This document shows, one piece after another, positions 1 to 8,937 of a DNA stretch of 64,000 nucleotides (the first letter of the stretch is position 1; each line of letters begins with the position of its first letter). The translations under genes and the position numbers were made by a program. Under the pieces are notes generated by a model. The model ran no database searches. It had not been told where the DNA came from and was given only the letters and a program-made list of their open reading frames with translations. Origin of the DNA: Sphingobacteriales bacterium. Its GTDB lineage: Bacteria > Bacteroidota > Bacteroidia > Chitinophagales > JADJOU01. The stretch lies in contig JAJTHM010000055.1 in NCBI GenBank assembly GCA_021297855.1, forward strand, positions 1-64,000, given 5' to 3'.

Positions 1-63
1 CTGCGCAGAAGTAGAGCTAACAGCTATGCTAAGAAGCAATAAGGTCAATAGCGAGCGTGTCAT
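1..63 (-). CDS. Start of a secreted protein (partial, cut by window edge)
   Basis: The minus strand opens with ATG at 61-63 and runs without a stop to the window edge. The 21 visible residues begin MTRSLLTLLLLSIAVSS and end TSAQ. This is a textbook signal peptide: a basic N-terminus, a leucine-rich core and a small-residue cleavage site before Gln, as seen in many Bacteroidota exported proteins. The mature protein lies outside the window, so no function can be given. The next gene upstream on the same strand ends at 298. Confidence 0.6.
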   Translation of the reverse strand, partial: MTRSLLTLLLLSIAVSSTSAQ

Positions 64-111
64 GATTGAATTCTAGTCTAATACAAAGATAGTGAATATT
101 TTAGAACTGAG

Positions 112-223
112 ATGTTAGATTTTAGATATTAGAGGTTAGATATTAGAGGTTAGATTTTAGAGGTTAGATTTTAGAAATTAGAAGTAAGAGATAAGATATA
201 AGAGATTGGAAATAGGAGATATA
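112..223 (+). repeat. TTAGA-type degenerate intergenic repeat array
   Basis: About ten short units such as TTAGATATTAGAGG follow one another. They then grade into a purine-rich tail (GAAGTAAGAGATAAGA, then GGAAATAGG). The same two-part order, TTAGA units followed by a GAAGTRAGAAATAAGAAATAGG tail, recurs at 46355-46415, 46538-46605, 46700-46730 and, less perfectly, 47941-48021. No reading frame is supported here. Confidence 0.75.
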
Positions 224-297
224 TTATGTCGGATTGGTATAGAGCCATGAAGGCACTGCGATATATAGTCCTCACAGTGCCTTGGTGGCTAGAGTTA

Positions 298-3200
298 TTA
301 TTTCAGTTCGCTGTCTTGGTGATGCACAGCGATTCGCTGCACGAATACCAAGCCTTGTCCATCCGATACTCGCACGATATAGGTACCCGAAGTGGCAGAA
401 TGATTGACTTCTACACGGTTACTGACAGGAGTATCGAAGCTGCGCTGATAGACGACCCTTCCTTGCATATCCAGCATTTCTACATGGAGCTTATCTGCTG
501 TTTGCTTGAGTCCTTGGAGCTCGATGCTAAACTGGTCACGTGCTGGATTCGGGAAGATGTAGCAGTTCACTTTTTCTTCTGTCTCGGTCTCCTCCTCGGC
601 TGCTATTTTGTGCATAGGGGGGGCTGATTGCTGAGGCGGAGCTTCAGTTGGTTTAGGGGGACAGACGATAGCGCAAGCCGGGTTGCCCGCCGTACTCGTA
701 GTAGATGAAACTGTAATATTAGTACGGGTTGCATCCCAGAAAGAATATGGCAGTAGGCTAGGCGCGTAGCAAATACCAGCAGGGCATGTTAGCCTAAAGG
801 TATTGTTTTGCGCAGCAAATCGACTGCCTATTGATGTACCTGTTGTAATATTATGTGCGACTTTAAAAGCTGAAAAAGCACAAGTAAATTTATTGGAATG
901 GGTAGGAATAAGCTTCGTGGCATTGGCATAGTTTTGAAATAACATGCCATAATATCCAGCGGTAAAATGATTTGCTACGATATCCAATCCGTTAAACGTC
1001 TGACTAGTCGTATTATTTAGAAAACAAGCCCCTGATATGGTATAGAAATGATTGCAGCCTAACTGACCATTTTCTACAGCCGTCAAGATAGCTCCTGCTG
1101 GTGCAGTATTCGCCAAAGTAGCGGAGGTATGAGGTGATGGCAAAGAAAAAATAGCGGGAGTATATTTTCGAAACTGATTGTTGGAAATATCGACATTACG
1201 CAGATTGTTAAAAAATGCCGCAGCATAGGTACCATTGGTTCCCGTGCCTGTATTGAATATATTAAATGTATTATCAACAATAGACATCTGACTCATTGTA
1301 GAGGGCGAACTTGCCTTGAGGTTGGTTATGGATAATCCGTAGCGAGATTTATTGATCTTAAATGAATTTCTAGCTATAGTGGCTATCGGTATTAGATTGA
1401 TAGTGGATGAAATATCGACCATAGGGGCTAGTATAGCTGCTGCTGTACTGATGTCTTCGAAGCTATTGTCTTGTAAATTGATAGTCTGCATATAGTTCGC
1501 ATGAACGGGTTTAGTTGCCTTTATCGAACACCCTGTGATGTGTAGCGATTTATTGTAGTGGGTAGAAGCATTGGTACATGTAGCCTCTATCGCTCTATCG
1601 ATTACATTATCTATTTTGAGATTCTGAGCCGTCAGACTGTAGTTAGATGTCATGATACCCTTTCCTGCATTGTCTATATCCAGGGTAGTGCCCCCTAGAC
1701 CGCTGTAGCTGATGGTTTTAGCAGCAGAAGTAGTAGATTCGGCGGAGATAGCTCGTTCTCTTCTACATTGTGCACATGTATAGATAGTAGTTAGATCTCT
1801 GATATCTTTAAATTGCACCTTGGATATGGCGTAGTTTCCTCCATTTATTAGAATACCATTGGCGAGATTGGACATCAAGATAGGACTAGAGCCAGAGCTG
1901 GTCAGCGTCCAACCCGAATTTTCAGATACGATACCAGCATAAGATTTCGTATATGTAGTCATCGAATTTCCTGCAGGCTCAAGATTTGAAAAAGAAAGAT
2001 TGGTTGTTAAGTATCTAGTATTAGGCATTATTGTCTTTATCGTCCCTCCTCTGATATTAAACTGATGACCTCCATTGAGATTATAGCTCGTAACCGTTTG
2101 ATTCAGTAGTTTGATGCCGATAAAATTATTCTCTAGTGTGGTGTTATTTCGCAGGCGCATATCGGCATTGGCTATGATCTGAAAAGCGGAGTACATATCC
2201 TGCACGAGACAGTTGTCGAAGTCCACACGACCCGTTCCTTGCACCACCATACCTTTTTGCATATTGGCATCGCAGGTATGGATATGGGTATTTTTAGCAT
2301 TGAAGATAATACCAGAGCTTAGGTTTACATTGGTCAGAATAGTTGAACTATTAGTAGGTGTTTCAAATATAACGTCGCAGTGATTCCAATTGGCATTGAC
2401 ATCCAAATTAAAGTTCCCTTTTATTCTTATTCTTAAATTATTAGCTGTTTGAATCGTTGTTAAACTCAAATTTGGTGCTCCATTTTCTGAACCTACATTA
2501 CGAACCGTCGGATTATTCACTGAAGCATCAATAATTTTCTTAAAACAGTAGCCATTGGCATCCGTGACTATGACGGATAGATTGGTTTGGTCATTCGTTT
2601 CATAGATAGGACTATTCGTGCCTACCGGAGTTGTTCCATTGCGCAGCCAGCTATAGTTGTAGCCCGGAGTACCTCCGCTAGGATAGGCGGTATAGCGCAC
2701 GATGTTCGGAGTTATCGCACAGTTCATCAAAGACTGAACTACTTCTGCTTGTATCAGAGAGTTATAGTTAATTATGGTATAGGAGTTCACTTTAGTACAG
2801 CCATTGCAGTCGGTCACCTTCACAGTATAAGTGCCTCCAGTAAGGTTGGTTGCCGTAGCGGTGGTTTGTCCATTGCTCCATAGATAGGTATATGTTCCCG
2901 CTCCGCAGCTTCCTGTAGTCGAAGAATTGACTATAGCTATGCTGCCCGCAGAGGCACAGGTGTTGTGGGTGAGGTTGGCAGTGAAGTTTACAGTATTAGA
3001 AATATTTCCTACCTGATAGGTTTGTACTCTAGTACATCCATCACAATCAGTCACGGTGACGGTATAGCTGCCTGGAGATAGGTTCGTGACGGTAGCGGTC
3101 GTTTGTCCATTGCTCCATAGATAGGTAAATGAGCCAGCGGTGCATGTCCCCGTGGTGGTAGGATTGATGATGGCTATACTTCCTTTCGCAGTGCAGATTT

Positions 3201-6200
3201 TAGGGGTAATGGTTGCGGTGTAGTTTAGCGTATTAGACCTAGTAGTCAAGTTAAAATTGAGTGAGCTCGTACACCCATTCGCATCTCTCACCATGATTGG
3301 GTAATTAGCTGCTAAGAGGTTGTTAAAAACATTGGAGGTCGTGTAGTTTGTACCATTATTTATGGAGTACTCGTAAGGTGCTGTACCGCCTGTGACATTG
3401 ACTGTGATACTGCCATTATTCCTAGTACAGACAGGCTGCGTGGATGAATGAGTGATGGTCATAGGGGTGCTTATCCTCACTTGTTTTTCGTCTGATTTCA
3501 TGCATCCATTTCTACTTATTTCCACTCTATAAAGTCCGCTAGTATTCGCAGTCTGTGAGGCTGCAGTAGCAGCAGGTATAGGTGTGCTATTTCGCAACCA
3601 TTGATAGGTAAATCCTCCTGTGGCAGGTGCTCCGCTGAGGGTAATAGGTGCACCAGTGCAAGATGTCAAATTCGTGTTGGTTATCTGAGCAGTAAAATTA
3701 TTGCCCTGCCAGTATGGCTGCGAATGGGTCACTGTCCCACAGGTATAGATAGGGTCTGTAGAGCTAAGCCATGCCATATTGGTAGCGGGGCATTTATTGA
3801 CCCTTACAGGCATGACTATGGGCGTACACGTAGGAGATGTAGGAGATGTGGCCGCTAATAATAATGGTATAGTATAGGTGTAGTTACCGCCAGTATTGAT
3901 CCAGCCTGCACTGGCAGAATTATTGTCGAGAATAAGGGGGGGGGCTAGAGAGGTAGTTAGTTCTACATTCATAATATCAGATGTATTATGATTACATATC
4001 GTAAATACTAAATCTTCATTCGTACTATTGGTCTCTGTGATGGCTTGTGTAAGGGTAATGTCTCTTTGAGTAAGATCAATTTCAAGTTCATCTTCACATA
4101 AATTGTTATATATGACTTTCACTGAATAATGTCCCAGAACATTGGTCGCATAAGTAGCCGAATTACTTACGACAGTATAAGTAGCCCCATTCCAGCGTCT
4201 CCATTCATAGGAACTAATATCTGTATTATTTACAGATAGAGTGGCGGTCTGTCCTTGACAGAGTTGGTTCGAAGGCGAAGCTAAGATTTGGTCATCAAAT
4301 GGAGCTCTGATGACGACTTCGTATGCTGCAGTGCAAACCCCCAAACTCTCCGTATGGGTGCAGACGACCCTATAGGTTACTGGTAGAGAACCCACTGGTA
4401 CATCGGCTTCACAGACCTGCAAATTACAATCTGTAGCACCATTGATAGCTGTACCATTTCTCGACCATTGATAGGTATTCTCACCTAGTCCAATGCCATG
4501 TCGGAATGTAACACTTAAATCTATGCAATCGTCCTGGCACAGTCGCATATTATCTGGTCTATTTCCAGGCAATGGATTCGAGGTGTTATATATAGTACCG
4601 TTTTGATCTACCTGCAGATCATAGAAATATGCGCAAACATTTGGATTGGCAGAGCTTTGCGGTACTAGATTCTCATCAATAGGCTGGTCACAGAAATGCT
4701 TAAAATCTTCTCCGAAATCGATATTTGCTCTAGACTCGGTATTGACCTCTATACCAAGTTCTGTCTGCAGGAATCCAGGACCACTCGTGGTTACGAAGGG
4801 CATGGTAGGTTCTGTAGGATCTGCTGACTCTAGGCACATAGGTCTTCTTTCACAGTTTAACCTTCCTCCTGGATTAACGACGTAAGTTTGCAAATCAACT
4901 AATGGAAAACGGTCTACGAAATTAGATTGCTGAAAAGGGCTCACACTAACTCTTCTCTTGCCCGAAGAAAAATAAATATCATTACCAGCATCCCTACTAA
5001 ATATGCGTCCATTAGGGACTACAATATCCCAACCTTTTTTAAGAGCTAGGTTTGTTTCAAAATCCTCTAATGGTTGATCATTTCTATAACCATAACTCGA
5101 ATGAAACGGGAATGGGCCGTTGTTAGTTGTAATACTCGGATTATGGTCTACTACAAAAGCAAAGTAATCTTTTATTACATGTGTATTCTTAAGATTAGTA
5201 GGTAAGGAACCTGGAGGGAGTGATACATCTTGCATGTAACCTCCTATTAAAATACTGGTAGGACTTACGTATTCTATTTGTGATAAAATAATTTCGTTAT
5301 TTTCTGGCGGAAAAGCGGTAGGTGCTACAAAAGGATTTGGAGCATTGTTTAACCAAAAAGCAGTGTGTCCACCTAGAGCTAAAGGCACTATAGCATTGGT
5401 ATTATCCATTCGTAATATACCACCTATATAGCTAAACGGATCTGTATATAGAAGTAACAAATGATTATTAATAGGTTCTATAGTCATAGAATTAAAAGAT
5501 ATGGTAGGCCAGATACCAGATCCTGGCGGCGGAACCCTTGGCGGCATACCACCTGTAAAATTTTGCTCAAAACTCCAACATTCCCCGTCATCCCAACGAG
5601 ATAGTAATCCCCATCCAATTTTTGCAGAAGGACTTCCTATTCCAAAATATCCGCACGCGTATATTCGTCCATTAAACTCTATGAGATCATTAAACCACGA
5701 AATCCAATTAGAGTTCTGATGTGGAATCACTCGAACCTCAATGTCTCCCGTACATCCAAATCCTGAACAGTTAAAGTTTGGATTATTAAAAACTGTTGGA
5801 TTAATTCTCACCATAAACGCTTGAGTCCAATTATTAAGAGTGCCACCTGTAACATAGGCATAACCCACAGCAAAAATATCCCCACCGGATTCTATCATTT
5901 TAGTAATCACAGTGCCGTCATATCTAATTGCATTTCCTGCTGTGTTATTGATATGCCTTCTAATTAAAAGATCTATATTTCTCGGTACATTTGGAGGTGG
6001 GGCGTTAAAATCAAACCGCTTAATTAAAGCAGGATTATCATGCCATCCCAATGTATAATTTTCTAAGCCTCCTGTGATATAATTTCCTGTAGTTCCGAAA
6101 AAACTGCTCATCGCTGTAGCAGGAATAGTGCCACCACCATATCTATATTTAAGTTCATCCACTGCTCCATTCGCTGGATTAAATCTATGTAGTTTGATTA

Positions 6201-6456
6201 ATTTACCGGAACCTGTATGATCCACAATAGTAGATGTTGAAACAAAATTTCCCCCTTGAAGTGCTGCATCTGTATGCTGGGTATGATAGTCTGTAAATGG
6301 AGTCGCAAGTCGAGGAATAGCAGAAGCATTTTTCCAGTTGGCCCCATAATGATAGGGTAAGGGATCTGCGTTGCATTCACCGGGCACTTGGGCAAGCACC
6401 TGCCCACCATTAAGAATAAGAAAAGCTATGATGCTAAAAATGATTGTGTAGTTCAT
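298..6456 (-). CDS. Giant T9SS type A cargo protein with SprB-like repeats and beta helix
   Basis: Secreted surface protein of 2052 residues, unknown role (adhesion is an inference). I chose the ATG at 6454-6456 because it gives a clean signal peptide (MNYTIIFSIIAFLILNGG..LAQ); the frame stays open to 6522 but adds only a non-signal leader. The N-terminal third has no recognisable family. Ig-like segments with cysteine pairs follow at roughly 640-1050, then SprB-like repeats (G-S-I-x-V...GGTAPYEYS..., and two near-identical units with TYLWSNGQTTAT and T-D-C-x-G-C) at roughly 1060-1290. Next comes an Asn/Thr-rich region resembling a right-handed parallel beta helix (roughly 1370-1900). The last 85 residues form a type A sorting domain (IFPNPARDQFSIEL...SGTYIVRV). 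The coding strand has a C9 tract at 3936-3944 and a C7 tract at 617-623. Confidence 0.85.
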   Translation of the reverse strand: MNYTIIFSIIAFLILNGGQVLAQVPGECNADPLPYHYGANWKNASAIPRLATPFTDYHTQHTDAALQGGNFVSTSTIVDHTGSGKLIKLHRFNPANGAVDELKYRYGGGTIPATAMSSFFGTTGNYITGGLENYTLGWHDNPALIKRFDFNAPPPNVPRNIDLLIRRHINNTAGNAIRYDGTVITKMIESGGDIFAVGYAYVTGGTLNNWTQAFMVRINPTVFNNPNFNCSGFGCTGDIEVRVIPHQNSNWISWFNDLIEFNGRIYACGYFGIGSPSAKIGWGLLSRWDDGECWSFEQNFTGGMPPRVPPPGSGIWPTISFNSMTIEPINNHLLLLYTDPFSYIGGILRMDNTNAIVPLALGGHTAFWLNNAPNPFVAPTAFPPENNEIILSQIEYVSPTSILIGGYMQDVSLPPGSLPTNLKNTHVIKDYFAFVVDHNPSITTNNGPFPFHSSYGYRNDQPLEDFETNLALKKGWDIVVPNGRIFSRDAGNDIYFSSGKRRVSVSPFQQSNFVDRFPLVDLQTYVVNPGGRLNCERRPMCLESADPTEPTMPFVTTSGPGFLQTELGIEVNTESRANIDFGEDFKHFCDQPIDENLVPQSSANPNVCAYFYDLQVDQNGTIYNTSNPLPGNRPDNMRLCQDDCIDLSVTFRHGIGLGENTYQWSRNGTAINGATDCNLQVCEADVPVGSLPVTYRVVCTHTESLGVCTAAYEVVIRAPFDDQILASPSNQLCQGQTATLSVNNTDISSYEWRRWNGATYTVVSNSATYATNVLGHYSVKVIYNNLCEDELEIDLTQRDITLTQAITETNSTNEDLVFTICNHNTSDIMNVELTTSLAPPLILDNNSASAGWINTGGNYTYTIPLLLAATSPTSPTCTPIVMPVRVNKCPATNMAWLSSTDPIYTCGTVTHSQPYWQGNNFTAQITNTNLTSCTGAPITLSGAPATGGFTYQWLRNSTPIPAATAASQTANTSGLYRVEISRNGCMKSDEKQVRISTPMTITHSSTQPVCTRNNGSITVNVTGGTAPYEYSINNGTNYTTSNVFNNLLAANYPIMVRDANGCTSSLNFNLTTRSNTLNYTATITPKICTAKGSIAIINPTTTGTCTAGSFTYLWSNGQTTATVTNLSPGSYTVTVTDCDGCTRVQTYQVGNISNTVNFTANLTHNTCASAGSIAIVNSSTTGSCGAGTYTYLWSNGQTTATATNLTGGTYTVKVTDCNGCTKVNSYTIINYNSLIQAEVVQSLMNCAITPNIVRYTAYPSGGTPGYNYSWLRNGTTPVGTNSPIYETNDQTNLSVIVTDANGYCFKKIIDASVNNPTVRNVGSENGAPNLSLTTIQTANNLRIRIKGNFNLDVNANWNHCDVIFETPTNSSTILTNVNLSSGIIFNAKNTHIHTCDANMQKGMVVQGTGRVDFDNCLVQDMYSAFQIIANADMRLRNNTTLENNFIGIKLLNQTVTSYNLNGGHQFNIRGGTIKTIMPNTRYLTTNLSFSNLEPAGNSMTTYTKSYAGIVSENSGWTLTSSGSSPILMSNLANGILINGGNYAISKVQFKDIRDLTTIYTCAQCRRERAISAESTTSAAKTISYSGLGGTTLDIDNAGKGIMTSNYSLTAQNLKIDNVIDRAIEATCTNASTHYNKSLHITGCSIKATKPVHANYMQTINLQDNSFEDISTAAAILAPMVDISSTINLIPIATIARNSFKINKSRYGLSITNLKASSPSTMSQMSIVDNTFNIFNTGTGTNGTYAAAFFNNLRNVDISNNQFRKYTPAIFSLPSPHTSATLANTAPAGAILTAVENGQLGCNHFYTISGACFLNNTTSQTFNGLDIVANHFTAGYYGMLFQNYANATKLIPTHSNKFTCAFSAFKVAHNITTGTSIGSRFAAQNNTFRLTCPAGICYAPSLLPYSFWDATRTNITVSSTTSTAGNPACAIVCPPKPTEAPPQQSAPPMHKIAAEEETETEEKVNCYIFPNPARDQFSIELQGLKQTADKLHVEMLDMQGRVVYQRSFDTPVSNRVEVNHSATSGTYIVRVSDGQGLVFVQRIAVHHQDSELK

Positions 6457-6642
6457 AAGTTGAAATTTTGAATTAAATATTAATACTAAGATTTTGACCC
6501 CTAAAGAATAAAAACACCCCAATTGAAACTAAAAATCTATATTATAGCTTTTACAATTTCTGTTTGTATTTTTACAATTTTGTTATCGCCTGCAAAGTAA
6601 GTGGAAAAAAACATATCCTGTAATATCGTAACAAGGAATCGT

Positions 6643-6660
6643 TTCCCAAAAAATTGGGAA
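6643..6660. promoter_or_regulatory. Perfect palindrome upstream of XRE regulator (candidate operator)
   Basis: TTCCCAA-AAAA-TTGGGAA is a perfect 7-bp inverted repeat with a 4-bp spacer. It sits 46 bp before the regulator's start codon. Its right arm supplies the TTG of a candidate -33 element, so a protein bound here would cover the promoter. Autoregulation by the adjacent XRE protein is an inference. Confidence 0.5.
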
Positions 6661-6686
6661 TTATTAGTTGTTTTATCTTAGTTTTG
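6654..6686 (+). promoter_or_regulatory. Promoter of the XRE regulator gene
   Basis: TTG at 6654-6656 and TAGTTTTG at 6679-6686 fit the Bacteroidota TTG/TAnnTTTG pattern with a 22-bp gap, slightly longer than the usual 19. The -7 element ends 19 bp before the ATG at 6706. Confidence 0.45.
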
Positions 6687-6705
6687 TACTTTAAACAACT
6701 TAAAA

Positions 6706-7038
6706 ATGGAATTAAATCAACTCATAGGTGCCAGAATAAAAAAAATTCGCGAGGATAACAACTTACTTCAAAAAAATATTTGTGACGAACTAAATATTAG
6801 CAAGAATACCTACAGCAGTATAGAAAATGGCAAAACTAAGCTCACGGTAGAAATGCTATTTCAATTGGCAAAATGTTTTCAAGTAGGCATCGATGTTATC
6901 TTAGACATCGATCAAAAGCAGAATCAATCCAATATCCATAATAACAATGTAGTTTTATATGGAGTTAGCAATAATGGTAAGGTAGAGTTCCATCTGACCA
7001 ATGATTTTATAGATAATATCAAGAAGAAAGATAGCTAA
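6706..7038 (+). CDS. XRE-family HTH transcriptional regulator
   Basis: A 110-residue DNA-binding protein. Residues 6-62 form an HTH_3/XRE domain (GARIKKIREDNNLLQKNICD..LNISKNTYSSIENGK), with the recognition helix around SKNTYSSIENG. The C-terminal 45 residues are Asn-rich, have no known domain and may serve for dimerisation. It stands alone between divergent or convergent neighbours and is preceded by its own promoter and a perfect palindrome, which suggests autoregulation. The targets are unknown. No toxin partner gene is adjacent, so a toxin-antitoxin role is not supported. Confidence 0.85.
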   Translation: MELNQLIGARIKKIREDNNLLQKNICDELNISKNTYSSIENGKTKLTVEMLFQLAKCFQVGIDVILDIDQKQNQSNIHNNNVVLYGVSNNGKVEFHLTNDFIDNIKKKDS

Positions 7039-7288
7039 TTTGATTCCGATTTTGGATTCAGTTTAGTTCCTCTCTATAGTTATCGGAACGACTATCGCCT
7101 TGTTTTACTATTTTTATACTATATCGGCATTTACCATGATTTTGGAAAATTGTTTCTTCATAGTTATTCTTTTTTTACAGTTTCGAATGATTATCCTGAC
7201 AAAGGATCAGAGAATTTGAAATATAGATTCAATACCTGACTTATGAATCTTAGATTAGCATTGCTATAAGACACAATCTTATACTTTT

Positions 7289-8857
7289 CTACTTCATCAA
7301 ATCTATCTCAGCTTGCAGGATATTTTTTAACCACATTTCTATCTGTGTCCGACGCCAAATTGTGGCCGCATTGGCATACATTTTTTCCAAAACGGGTTTT
7401 TCATCCGTGAGAACTTCTGCATCTTTCATATCAAGTTGAGATTTATCCAGCATAAACTGACTAATATTTTCAGCGGTGATTTGAAAACGCGATGGCTCAG
7501 AGTAGCTAATTTTAGACCAATCTGGTTTATTTATGCTAGCACAAATGAAAAGATTTCTTCCTTCCTCGGGCTCGGGAGTAGGGAGCAGTGTAGTCTGAAA
7601 CCCAGCTGCCTCAAAAGTTTTGATCACAGAACGCGCAGCGCGACCATTTTCACCATTAGTAAATCCATAGAAATTCATCATGACCATGCCATTTTGATTT
7701 AGCATGCCTTTTAACCTTTGAAATGATTCTATCGTTGGCACCTGAGATGGGGGTGTCTCATTGAAAAACAAATCTAAGACAATTACATCGTATTTCTTTT
7801 TGGATGTATTAATGACATGACGTGCATCATCTACGATAATAGGAGTAGATGAAGGAACGGAGAAATGATTGACAGCTGCTTCTTTAATGCGCTGATCCAA
7901 CTCTACTACCTCTATATCAAATCCCAAACGCTGAAATTGATGAAAAAGCATACCGCCACCTAATCCCATGAGAAGCATGGAGCTGCCTTTCGGATAAATA
8001 CTCGCTGCACTTGGCATCAATACTGACCAATCCCATAAATTATAGTCCAGGCTATCCCTATCTAGTATTGACTGAAGCGTATTATTGACTACTAAACCAC
8101 GGGCCATCTTCTCGCCTTTCATTTCTGTATAAAAAGGAAAGTCAAACACCCGAACCTGACCATGGATTCCCTCAGATTCCGAAAGCAAGGTCACATTCGC
8201 ATTATCATGAATATCTATAGCTAGATTTGACTTAAGAGCAAAAAAAAAGGGCAGAAGAATGGCCAGCGCTTTAAATGATTTTCCCTTTACAAGAGCTATC
8301 ATTGGAAAAATAGCTAATAAGGACCCAAACATAAAACATGGCCATTTGATTCCAAATTCTGGCAACATATAAAACCCAACTAAAAAAGTGGCTACAATAC
8401 CCCCTAGGGTAGATATAGCATAGACAGATCCAGCACTTTTTCCCGTTTCATCGACTTTGGTATTGATCATATTGATGATGACTGGAGAAGTCATACCCAT
8501 AAAAAGTAGCGGGGGGAACATAAAGATCAAAAGTGAAATCGTAGAACCCCAGCGAATATCCATATCTATATTTCTTGTCATAATCCATTGACTGGTGAAG
8601 GGCATTATAGCCAGAAAAACACCTGCCAAAATCAATATCAAATACACTAAATCTTCACGTTTATATTTTTCTGACACATAGCCCCCAATATAGTAGCCAC
8701 TCATCAAGCCAAATAGCGTAATACCAAGCACAGCAGCCCACACATAAAGAGAGCTACCAAAGAAAGGAGCAATCATTCTCGCACCTAATAATTCGCAAGC
8801 CATAACACTGGCACCTTCTATAAAGGCTAAAAGAAATAAAAATCGGAGTTTATTCAT
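7289..8857 (-). CDS. Membrane-bound spermidine-synthase-like protein (paralogue 1)
   Basis: A 522-residue protein of the fused MFS/spermidine synthase type. The first ~215 residues contain about seven hydrophobic segments beginning MNKLRFLFLLAFIEGASVMA. A Rossmann-fold aminopropyltransferase-like domain follows, with a SAM-type glycine loop (GLGGGM, 298-303), an acidic ribose-binding residue (VVELDQ, 317-322) and DDAR at 343-346. Where true spermidine synthases have the polyamine-binding D-S-T/S-D-P motif, this protein has LDLFFN (361-366). The substrate may therefore not be a polyamine. The next gene upstream, with an 80-bp gap, is a close paralogue. Confidence 0.8.
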   Translation of the reverse strand: MNKLRFLFLLAFIEGASVMACELLGARMIAPFFGSSLYVWAAVLGITLFGLMSGYYIGGYVSEKYKREDLVYLILILAGVFLAIMPFTSQWIMTRNIDMDIRWGSTISLLIFMFPPLLFMGMTSPVIINMINTKVDETGKSAGSVYAISTLGGIVATFLVGFYMLPEFGIKWPCFMFGSLLAIFPMIALVKGKSFKALAILLPFFFALKSNLAIDIHDNANVTLLSESEGIHGQVRVFDFPFYTEMKGEKMARGLVVNNTLQSILDRDSLDYNLWDWSVLMPSAASIYPKGSSMLLMGLGGGMLFHQFQRLGFDIEVVELDQRIKEAAVNHFSVPSSTPIIVDDARHVINTSKKKYDVIVLDLFFNETPPSQVPTIESFQRLKGMLNQNGMVMMNFYGFTNGENGRAARSVIKTFEAAGFQTTLLPTPEPEEGRNLFICASINKPDWSKISYSEPSRFQITAENISQFMLDKSQLDMKDAEVLTDEKPVLEKMYANAATIWRRTQIEMWLKNILQAEIDLMK

Positions 8858-8937
8858 TTTTGTTAATTGAGTTGAACAAAAGTCAATGTTTCTACTGTGA
8901 ATCTAACTAAATAAAACTCGTGCATGTAAAACATTCA

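Noticed and set aside
226-627. Plus-strand frame of 133 codons
   Set aside because: It lies almost entirely antisense to the sorting domain of the giant T9SS cargo gene, whose frame has clear family motifs; the peptide has none.
6457-6522. 22-residue N-terminal extension of the giant cargo
   Set aside because: The extension precedes a complete signal peptide, and no promoter or ribosome site supports it.
7039-7288. Spacer between the XRE regulator and the spermidine-synthase-like gene
   Set aside because: Checked for small genes, hairpins and promoters; nothing above chance.
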